DNA of 19,617 nt, from positions 1 to 19,617 of the forward strand of contig CATYEA010000009.1 in NCBI GenBank assembly GCA_958405355.1. Reading direction: 5' to 3'. Below are positions 7,408-13,558 of this stretch, piece after piece; position 1 is the stretch's first letter; each line of letters starts with the position of its first letter. The position numbers and the translations under genes are program-made. Source of the stretch: an uncultured Lachnospiraceae bacterium (GTDB taxonomy: Bacteria > Bacillota > Clostridia > Lachnospirales > Lachnospiraceae). The notes beneath the pieces are model-generated. The model ran no database searches and had not been told where the DNA came from. It worked only from the letters and a program-made list of their open reading frames with translations.

Positions 7408-8541
7408 TTATTTTATTAATTCAAATTCAAGCTTCACCGGATTATGGTCACTGTAGGCAAAATCCGTATCGATATTTTCCGCCGCAGCCCGGACATTATC
7501 AGTCACAAGAAAGCCATCGACAACCGTCGTATAATTCACTCCTTTTGTGTATACAATATCGGCTCCACGGCAGGTCGGCACTTCCAGTTCATTATCCGCA
7601 CGCACGATCCGCACACCGTCAACCAGGTCATCTTCCGTCAGCACGGCAACCCAGGCCGGGAATTTCTGCTCCGAAGGAAATCCTTCTGCCACCTCTTCAC
7701 CCATGGCATGGTTAAAATCTCCGCCCACAATGACATAATTACCTTTGGCATATTCTTCGGCTATTACCGAATTCAGCAGTTCCAACTGCTGGGCACGAAT
7801 GGTGCCGCCCTCATCATAGGCCGACATATGGCTGTTGATCAATACCAGCTCATGGCCACCCTCCACCGGAAGACGCATCTGGGCAAAGCATCGGTCCAAA
7901 TCGGTAAACTTCGTGATAAAACTGTTATCCACCGGATAACTCCGGCGTTCTGCTTCTGAAATTTGATAACGGCTGAAACTCAACAAGCCGGCCTGTACCG
8001 CTCCATGAGGGTCATTAAAAGGATAGAAAAGATAGGCTGAATGAAAATTATTGGCAAAAATACTGGCATAATCCGTCATTGCCGTTTTTATATAATCTTC
8101 CTGATTCACATGATAGCTTCGGTCTGCGTCCACATCCACTTCCTGAAGCAGATAAAAATCCGCATTTAAATCCTCGATAACCCCGACAGCTCCTTCCGTA
8201 TGGGCTTCAACAGAATCCAGACTCATGGCCTTTCCGTATTTTCCCGAAGTTTTAGTTCCGTCCTTCATTTCTCCGGTGTCCATAAAAAAGCTATAATCCG
8301 GCCCGTAGGCGCCGAAACCAATATTATAGGTAACCGCTGTATATGTATCCCCAATCTTGAGCGTATTTTCCCCGTTGTTTTCCACTTCCAACGCCGCATG
8401 ATCCTCGATCCGGTAATAATTTGCCTGCAGATAAATCACATATCCGGCAACAACGAGAACCAATGCTAAAATCAGGATGATCACCGCTCGGATTACCAGC
8501 GCCGTCCCGCCCCTTTTTCGTCTTTTTTCTGTCTTTTCCAT
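7408..8541 (-). CDS. Membrane-anchored endonuclease/exonuclease/phosphatase-family protein
   Basis: 377 residues. A basic N-terminus (KRRKRGG) and one membrane helix (about 15-38) place the catalytic domain outside the cell as a type II protein. The domain (about 66-377) shows the EEP signature: N73 in TYNIGF, E134 in LLQEVD, H238 in INSHMS, D275 and N277 in GGDFNH, and D365-H366 in YSDHNPV. Members of this Mg-dependent superfamily cut phosphodiesters in nucleic acids, inositol phosphates or sphingomyelin; the substrate cannot be told here. An ATG start follows a GGGGGA site. It has its own promoter (8566-8594), divergent from prfC, and a terminator at 7353-7402. Confidence 0.88.
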   Translation of the reverse strand: MEKTEKRRKRGGTALVIRAVIILILALVLVVAGYVIYLQANYYRIEDHAALEVENNGENTLKIGDTYTAVTYNIGFGAYGPDYSFFMDTGEMKDGTKTSGKYGKAMSLDSVEAHTEGAVGVIEDLNADFYLLQEVDVDADRSYHVNQEDYIKTAMTDYASIFANNFHSAYLFYPFNDPHGAVQAGLLSFSRYQISEAERRSYPVDNSFITKFTDLDRCFAQMRLPVEGGHELVLINSHMSAYDEGGTIRAQQLELLNSVIAEEYAKGNYVIVGGDFNHAMGEEVAEGFPSEQKFPAWVAVLTEDDLVDGVRIVRADNELEVPTCRGADIVYTKGVNYTTVVDGFLVTDNVRAAAENIDTDFAYSDHNPVKLEFELIK

Positions 8542-8565
8542 TGTTTTTCGTCCCCCTTTTTACCT

Positions 8566-8594
8566 ATTTTAAACAGTGATTTTGCATAAGTCAA
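8566..8594 (-). promoter_or_regulatory. Promoter of the EEP-family gene
   Basis: On the minus strand TTGACT (8589-8594) and TAAAAT (8566-8571) are separated by 17 bases, 25 bases before the ATG at 8541. It lies back to back with the prfC promoter. Confidence 0.65.
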
Positions 8595-8602
8595 TCTTTA
8601 TA

Positions 8603-8632
8603 TTGACACTGCCTTTAGCTATAAGCTATAAT
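8603..8632 (+). promoter_or_regulatory. Promoter of prfC
   Basis: A perfect TTGACA (8603-8608) and a perfect TATAAT (8627-8632) are separated by 18 bases. AGCTATA occurs twice in tandem over the -10. The leader is about 38 bases. Confidence 0.75.
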
Positions 8633-8677
8633 TTAAATTTAGTGATTATGAAACAGATATGATTTGGAGGTATTCCC

Positions 8678-10267
8678 TTGGCAAACTTAAAAGAAGAAAT
8701 TAATAAACGAAGAACCTTTGCCATCATCTCCCATCCGGATGCGGGCAAAACCACTTTGACAGAGAAATTCCTTCTCTATGGCGGTGCCATTAATCTGGCC
8801 GGTTCGGTCAAAGGAAAGAAAACGGCAAAACATGCGGTTTCCGACTGGATGGAAATTGAAAAACAGAGAGGTATTTCCGTCACCTCTTCTGTACTGCAGT
8901 TTGAATATGACGGATACTGCATTAACATTCTGGATACCCCGGGACATCAGGACTTCTCCGAGGATACTTACCGGACTCTGATGGCTGCCGACTCCGCTGT
9001 CATGGTCATCGATGCCTCCAAGGGTGTTGAGGCCCAGACAAAGAAATTGTTTAAAGTATGTCTGCTCAGGGATATCCCGATTTTTACTTTTATTAATAAA
9101 ATGGACAGAGACGCCAATGACCCATTTGAACTGATGGACGAAATCGAATCCGTTCTTGGCATCAGTACCTGTCCAATGAACTGGCCGATTGGCTCCGGTA
9201 AAGAATTCCGCGGCGTTTATGACCGCCGTGCCAAACACGTAACTACCTTTACCGCCTTTGCCAACGGACAAAAAGAAGTAGCCTCTGAGAATCTTGCCGT
9301 AGATTCCCCGGAACTCCTCGGCATGGTCGGTGACGAATTATTCCAAACGCTCCAGGACGATATTGAACTTCTGGACGGCGCCAGCTCCGAATTTGATATT
9401 GAAAAGGTCAGCCATGGTAAACAGACACCTGTGTTCTTTGGTTCTGCACTGACCAACTTTGGTATCGAAATCTTTTTGAACTATTTCCTTGAGATGACAA
9501 GTCATCCGCTGCCTCGGAAATCCGATATCGGAGAAATCAGTCCTTTTGACAAAGATTTTTCTGCCTTTGTCTTTAAGATTCAGGCAAATATGAATAAAGC
9601 CCATCGTGACCGTATCGCCTTTATTCGTATCTGCTCCGGTAAATTTGAAGCCGGTATGGATGTTTACCACGTTCAGGGTAAAAAGAAATTAAAACTATCC
9701 CAGCCACAGCAATTAATGGCCCAGGAACGGAAAATTCTGGATGAAGCCTATGCAGGGGATATTATCGGCGTCTTCGACCCGGGCATTTTTTCCATCGGCG
9801 ATACTATCTCCGTTCCGGGAAAAACTTTTGCCTATGAAGGTATTCCAACCTTCGCACCGGAACATTTTGCAAAAGTGCGCCAGGTCGATACGATGAAACG
9901 TAAACAGTTCATTAAAGGTGTTACCCAGATTGCCCAGGAAGGTGCGATTCAGATTTTCCAGGAATATAATACAGGTATGGAGGAAATCATCGTCGGCGTT
10001 GTCGGCGTTCTCCAGTTTGATGTATTGAAGTTCCGTCTGGAAAATGAATACGGCGTTGAAATCCGTATGGATGCCATGCCGCATGAATATATCCGTTGGG
10101 TAACAAGTCCTGATACAGATGTTGCACGTATCAACGGAACCTCTGACATGAAGCGAATCAAAGACCTGAAAGGTAATCCGCTCCTTCTCTTTATCCATGA
10201 GTGGGCAGTCAACACAGTGTTAGATAAAAATAAAGGGCTCGAACTGTCCGAGTTCGGCCGCTGGTAG
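8678..10267 (+). CDS. prfC: Peptide chain release factor 3
   Basis: 529 residues, the usual RF3 length. This GTPase drives RF1/RF2 off the ribosome after termination. The GTP-binding motifs are intact: SHPDAGKTT (18-26), QRGISVTSS (switch, about 63-71), DTPGHQD (86-92) and NKMDR (140-144). Domains II and III follow with the conserved GVLQFDVLKFRLENEYGV near the C-terminus. The start is TTG at 8678, supported by TTTGGAGG 7 bases upstream and by the family N-terminus (MANLKEEINKRRTFAIISHPD-like). It is followed after 15 bases by the DUF3842 gene in the same orientation. Confidence 0.95.
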   Translation: MANLKEEINKRRTFAIISHPDAGKTTLTEKFLLYGGAINLAGSVKGKKTAKHAVSDWMEIEKQRGISVTSSVLQFEYDGYCINILDTPGHQDFSEDTYRTLMAADSAVMVIDASKGVEAQTKKLFKVCLLRDIPIFTFINKMDRDANDPFELMDEIESVLGISTCPMNWPIGSGKEFRGVYDRRAKHVTTFTAFANGQKEVASENLAVDSPELLGMVGDELFQTLQDDIELLDGASSEFDIEKVSHGKQTPVFFGSALTNFGIEIFLNYFLEMTSHPLPRKSDIGEISPFDKDFSAFVFKIQANMNKAHRDRIAFIRICSGKFEAGMDVYHVQGKKKLKLSQPQQLMAQERKILDEAYAGDIIGVFDPGIFSIGDTISVPGKTFAYEGIPTFAPEHFAKVRQVDTMKRKQFIKGVTQIAQEGAIQIFQEYNTGMEEIIVGVVGVLQFDVLKFRLENEYGVEIRMDAMPHEYIRWVTSPDTDVARINGTSDMKRIKDLKGNPLLLFIHEWAVNTVLDKNKGLELSEFGRW

Positions 10268-10282
10268 ACGGAGATTACACAC

Positions 10283-10723
10283 ATGATAAAAAAAAATATT
10301 TTGATTGCCGTTGTTGACGGACAGGGCGGCGGCATCGGCCGCCAGTACATTGAAAGCCTGACAAAACAGCTTCCAAAGGACCTGCCGGTCATTATCCGGG
10401 CCCTCGGGACCAATTCAGCAGCCACCTCCAATATGATGCGGGCCGGAGCCACCGATGGAGCTACCGGAGAAAATGCTATTGTAAAAAATGCCGGCAAGGC
10501 AGATATCATCGTCGGCGTTGTTGCCATTGTCGTACCGGACTCCATTCTCGGCGAATTATCCCCAAAGATGGCCAATGCTGTCGGTCAGAGCGATGCCCTG
10601 CGTATCCTCATCCCATTCGATAGCTGCAACACCCGGATTGCCATGCTTTCCACCGGACCGCTGCAGCAATTCATCGACAAGGCTGTCCAAATGACCATAC
10701 AACGTATTAAAGAATTGAGTTAA
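10283..10723 (+). CDS. DUF3842 family protein
   Basis: 146 residues. The N-terminal motif IAVVDGQGGGIGRQYIESL (about 8-26) is a Gly-rich strand-loop-helix like a nucleotide-binding Rossmann loop. It is followed by GTNSAATSNMMRAGATDGATGENA and a DIIVG-VVAIVVPDSILGELSP stretch, both typical of the DUF3842 family of Clostridia, whose biochemical role is not known to me. No membrane segment is seen. It follows prfC by 15 bases and has no promoter of its own that I can see, so it is probably co-expressed with release factor 3. Its last 17 bases overlap the end of the lysR remnant on the other strand. Confidence 0.87.
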   Translation: MIKKNILIAVVDGQGGGIGRQYIESLTKQLPKDLPVIIRALGTNSAATSNMMRAGATDGATGENAIVKNAGKADIIVGVVAIVVPDSILGELSPKMANAVGQSDALRILIPFDSCNTRIAMLSTGPLQQFIDKAVQMTIQRIKELS

Positions 10724-11315
10724 GACTGTCTAATATAATCTGAAGCGGCCGTGTCACATACTTATCTTTATGTAACACGGCCAGCATCCGATTTTCCATT
10801 TCTATTCCTTCCAGTTCAACTAAGCGCAAACTTTTTTGGCGCAATGGATCAATCAGTAAATTTTCCGGCAAAACAGCGATTCCCAGGCCTGCTTCCGCAG
10901 CCTTAATAAGTGCATAAGAATTAACACTCTCCTATACGGGATAAGCCTTTTGTCCGGCCAGAGACATCATACTGTCGAAAGTATCACGAATAGCGCTTCC
11001 CTGTTCACGCAATAACAATGGGAACCGACATAATTGTCGTGGTGTTATCCGCTGTTCAGGCAGCGGATAATCCAGCGCACATACAGCATGTAATTTATAG
11101 GAACCTAATAGAATTGTTCGAAATGCCCCCTGTGGCTCTGCTCCCTCCCAAAAACCAATATCCGCTTCGCCCCTTTTTAAAATCTCCATGGATGAATTGG
11201 CACTTACAACACGAACATTTACCTGAAGCTCCGGAAATGAACGTTTCAATTGGCTCAAAATGGGCGGCAGCAAAAAAGAAGCAATGGTAATGCCCGATAC
11301 AATATTTATCGGCAT
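10707..11315 (-). pseudogene. LysR-family regulator remnant (5' truncated, in-frame stop)
   Basis: The minus strand encodes the LysR effector-binding domain only. It begins with PINIVSGITIASFLLPPIL and continues with ANSSMEILKRGEADIGFWEG. At 10932-10934 a TAG interrupts the frame. The same frame then continues without indels through ESVNSYALIKAAEAGLGIAV and LPENLL to a TAA at 10707-10709. The N-terminal 85-90 residues, with the DNA-binding helix-turn-helix, are missing: the homology stops at about 11303-11315, where chromate transporter sequence begins on the other strand. About 200 of roughly 300 residues remain. With no DNA-binding domain and an internal stop it cannot work as a regulator. 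LysR genes are often divergent from chromate transporter pairs, so it was probably their regulator. Confidence 0.85.
10747..10782. repeat. Strong stem-loop inside the lysR remnant
   Basis: GGCCGTGT (10747-10754) pairs with ACACGGCC (10775-10782). After one mismatch ACATA (10756-10760) pairs with TATGT (10769-10773), leaving an 8-base loop. It lies 24 bases after the DUF3842 stop. No immediate U-tract follows on either strand, so it is a doubtful intrinsic terminator, but it could protect the 3' end of the prfC transcript. Confidence 0.6.
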
Positions 11316-11671
11316 TGGCCGGATATCAGGTAGCCGGTTTCCCAGGCGCTGTCATTAGCTGCATTGCCGCAATCATTCCGCCGCTTGTCATCCTTGGACT
11401 CATATCTACATTTTACACGCTTTTTATAACCAACGCTGTCGTCACCGCCGTATTAAACGGGATGCAGGCCGGAGTGGCTGCCTTAATCGTAGATTTGATC
11501 ATTGATATGTCTTCGATGATACTCAAAGAACACTCTCCTTTTTTATCAGCTATGATACCAGCCGCCTTCCTCGCAAACTTTGTCGTTGGAATCAACGTGG
11601 CCCTCATACTGCTTGTCTGCTGTATTTTGTGTATCCTGCGAGTATTCTGGAAAAAGGAGAAAAATAAATGA
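11306..11671 (+). pseudogene. Chromate transporter subunit, 5' truncated
   Basis: About 119 residues remain, opening at ALAGYQVAGFPGAVISCIA and running through three or four membrane helices to KKEKNK. Short ChrA-family subunits are about 180-190 residues, as the next gene shows. The first 65-75 residues, including the GGGY motif and the QxTPGP signature, are missing. Upstream in frame only a few codons separate it from a TAA at 11288-11290. A TTG at 11315 could open the remaining frame, but no ribosome site fits it. The last four bases overlap the next gene (ATGA), a normal coupled layout that shows the 3' end is original. Confidence 0.8.
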
Positions 11672-12234
11672 CTACTATATGGAATCTGTTTCTTACATTT
11701 CTTAAAATCGGACTTTTGAGCATTGGCGGCGGCTACGCCATCATACCATTGATTCAGGAACAGGTTGTCGATCGAGCCGGATGGATCAGTGAAAGAATGT
11801 TTACGGATATCATTACCATTTCACAAATGACACCGGGACCATTGGCCGTCAATACTTCTACTTTTGTGGGCCTTCAAATCAGCGGAATCAAAGGCGCCAT
11901 TGCCGCCACATTGGGATGTATACTCTGCGGGGTAATTATCTCTTTATTTTTGTACCGTTTTTTTCAAAAACATCAGAACTCAACCTATATATTTGAAATA
12001 CTAAACGGCCTGAAACCCGCCTCTTTAGGTCTGATCATTTCGGCCGCAGCTACCATTATTCTGCTCGCTCTTTTTGAAACAAGCACGCTGAATCTTCCTT
12101 CGCTGTTCAAAAATTTAAACTGGATGGCACTCTTCATATTTTCTTCAACTCTGCTTGTTGTTCGCAAATGGAAAATTCATCCGATCATCGTTATCATCAT
12201 AAGCGGAATCGTGGGTGCAGTTGCTTATTTATAA
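11668..12234 (+). CDS. Chromate transporter, short ChrA subunit
   Basis: 188 residues with five or six membrane helices. It carries the family motifs FLKIGLLSIGGGYAIIPLIQ (about 10-29), GWISERMFTDII and QMTPGPLAVNTSTFVG. Short ChrA proteins are encoded in pairs (as in Bacillus subtilis YwrA/YwrB) and are thought to work together in anion export, in some cases of chromate. A good AAAGGAG site lies about 8 bases before the ATG, which overlaps the end of chrA1. The gene itself looks intact, but its partner and the promoter region are lost to the deletion near 11310, so it is probably silent or non-functional. The true substrate is unknown. Confidence 0.85.
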   Translation: MTTIWNLFLTFLKIGLLSIGGGYAIIPLIQEQVVDRAGWISERMFTDIITISQMTPGPLAVNTSTFVGLQISGIKGAIAATLGCILCGVIISLFLYRFFQKHQNSTYIFEILNGLKPASLGLIISAAATIILLALFETSTLNLPSLFKNLNWMALFIFSSTLLVVRKWKIHPIIVIIISGIVGAVAYL

Positions 12235-12432
12235 GATTCCCTAGTTTTCAGATCCTAAAACAAGCCCTTCGGATCTATAAAAAATCCAAAGGCAATGTAT
12301 CTAAGGTCTCGGCTACTAGCGATCTGCATATCTCCGGCTTGTACAAAAATTCAAAAAAACTTGATCTGAATCCTAAGGATTAGCAAAAATAAACCGCTGC
12401 TAAATTTTCTCCAGCTTTTGAAAATTTGCAAT

Positions 12433-12476
12433 AAAAAACTGCATTGTTTGATTTCTTCCCGACTATCAAACAGTGC
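12433..12476 (-). terminator. Second, distal terminator-like hairpin after the Abi gene
   Basis: On the minus strand GCA-C-TGTTTGAT (12465-12476) pairs with ATCAAACA-A-TGC (12441-12452) around a 12-base loop, then TTTTTTA follows after AG. The shape is that of a complete intrinsic terminator in the same direction as the one at 12487-12524, about 35 bases further on. Confidence 0.65.
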
Positions 12477-12486
12477 ATCCATCTGC

Positions 12487-12524
12487 ATAAAAACAAAAAA
12501 CTAGGGCCGAGTCACACTCAGCCC
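12487..12524 (-). terminator. Terminator of the Abi gene
   Basis: On the minus strand GGGCTGAGT-GTG-ACTCGGCCC (12504-12524) forms a 9-bp stem with one U-G pair, followed by TAGTTTTTTGTTTTT. It begins 24 bases after the Abi stop codon. Confidence 0.8.
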
Positions 12525-12547
12525 ATACAAAAACCTCTATGATTTTT

Positions 12548-13477
12548 TTAATTCGTAGTATCATTATACTCATCATAAATTAATTTGTCAACTACCTTCT
12601 TGCAGAAAGAGTACGTTAACTTTATGGGAATGTTCGATTCAAAATACTTTTTATTTCTCAATACTCTTCCCTCCATCAACTCTTTCAGCTCTTCATACCT
12701 TTTCTTCTTAATACCTTGGCTTTTTTCAATATAATCAAAAAAATAAAGTGTAGCAACAAAATCTTTTATAAAATGATTACTTAATCTACTTTTTCGCTGA
12801 CTTGTTGTTATTCCATCAATTCGAGCTATAAAGTTTGTAATTGCAAACTCTGCTTTCGCTGTTCCGGTCGTTAAATCATTCAATAAACAGTGATTATGAG
12901 CCGCCGCATTTCTTAATTCTCTCACGTTAAACAAAAGCTCTGGATACTTTAAACTTCCAGGATAGGTCTTCAAATAGAACTGATATAACTTACATAAATC
13001 TCCAAATGATATAACTTCTAGCAAAACGCACAAAGAATACCTTCTTTCATTCTGAATGATTAAATCATAGCAAAACGGATTCGTCGCATGGGTACTTATA
13101 TTTTTTACAATATCCGGATATTTATCAAAAAACTTTTCGACAATATTGTATCCGTCCTCTTTTTCGTTTTCCACGGCACATCTATTCAATTCTACTTTAA
13201 CCGCATGCTCTATATCCAAGCATATCTTCATAACGTACTGCCTTACATACATATCTATTTTAGATAATTCCTGCAAATAAGCAAATTCCAAATTTTGATA
13301 TTTTTTCTTTCCCTCCACTTTTACCTGAATATAATTTTTCTTATATGATGAAAGTTTTTTATAATATGTATTATATGTCAAAAAATTTTCTGCCTCTTCC
13401 ATTGATACAATATTAAACTTTATACCCCGTTCATCCATATGTTCAACTAACTGTTTTGGTGTCTTTAATTCTTTCAT
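12548..13477 (-). CDS. Abi_2 family abortive infection protein (AbiD/AbiF-like, HEPN)
   Basis: 309 residues. The N-terminus (KTPKQLVEHMDERGIKF, then FLTYNTYYKKLSSYKKNY) and the central part match the Abi_2 (AbiD/AbiF) family of phage-defence proteins. R189 and H194 in LRNAAAHNHCLLN form the R-x4-H motif of HEPN ribonucleases, so the likely action is RNA cleavage that halts growth of infected cells. No membrane segment is seen. The gene is clearly richer in A and T than its neighbours (many Lys, Tyr, Asn and Ile codons), which suggests acquisition by transfer. It has its own promoter (13499-13527), a modest AAGGA site and its own terminator. Some AbiF relatives are linked to a structured small RNA; the non-coding stretch downstream is the place to look. 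Prophage genes are absent nearby. Confidence 0.87.
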   Translation of the reverse strand: MKELKTPKQLVEHMDERGIKFNIVSMEEAENFLTYNTYYKKLSSYKKNYIQVKVEGKKKYQNLEFAYLQELSKIDMYVRQYVMKICLDIEHAVKVELNRCAVENEKEDGYNIVEKFFDKYPDIVKNISTHATNPFCYDLIIQNERRYSLCVLLEVISFGDLCKLYQFYLKTYPGSLKYPELLFNVRELRNAAAHNHCLLNDLTTGTAKAEFAITNFIARIDGITTSQRKSRLSNHFIKDFVATLYFFDYIEKSQGIKKKRYEELKELMEGRVLRNKKYFESNIPIKLTYSFCKKVVDKLIYDEYNDTTN

Positions 13478-13498
13478 AATTACTTTTCCTTATGCTTA

Positions 13499-13527
13499 AT
13501 TATACTATAAGGATACACCTTTTTTAA
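13499..13527 (-). promoter_or_regulatory. Promoter of the Abi gene
   Basis: On the minus strand TTAAAA (13522-13527) and a perfect TATAAT (13499-13504) are separated by 17 bases, 21 bases before the ATG at 13477. The surrounding sequence is AT-rich, so the -35 is less certain than the -10. Confidence 0.6.
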
Positions 13528-13558
13528 TATTCTTTCAATACAAGTTCTCCCTCTCTCA

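Larger units (their letters stand above)
12235..12547. other. AT-rich non-coding region with nested inverted repeats
   Basis: No convincing gene is seen in these 313 bases between the chromate transporter gene and the Abi gene. TTCAGATC (12247-12254) and GATCTGAA (12363-12370) form an 8-bp outer inverted repeat. Inside it ACAAGCC (12260-12266) and GGCTTGT (12336-12342) form a 7-bp inner one. Smaller palindromes occur at 12250-12276 (AGATCC/GGATCT) and 12369-12381 (AATCC-TAA-GGATT). The right half holds two minus-strand terminators. CCCTAGTTTT (12239-12248) recurs inverted at 12497-12506. The nested layout could be a structured RNA or the remains of a small mobile element; the sequence alone does not decide. 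Confidence 0.5.

Noticed and set aside
8687..10198. Several long open frames antisense to prfC (and similar ones antisense to gltA, larA and deoB)
   Set aside because: They are shadows of strongly biased coding sequence, with no ribosome sites and no recognisable domains.
11018..11290. Plus-strand frame of 90 codons opposite the lysR remnant
   Set aside because: No ribosome site or family resemblance; it exists only because the opposite strand is LysR coding sequence.
12264..12383. A plus-strand frame reading ALRIYKKSKGNVSKVS and ISGLYKNSKKL, resembling a transposase or resolvase helix-turn-helix
   Set aside because: The frame is short, starts inside the chromate transporter gene in another frame, has no ribosome site, and the resemblance is by eye only. 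It is kept as a possibility, not a gene.
12239..12506. CCCTAGTTTT terminal inverted repeats as ends of a transposon or MITE
   Set aside because: Only 10 bp match, no target-site duplication flanks them, and the right arm is part of a working terminator U-tract, so it is not claimed as a mobile element.
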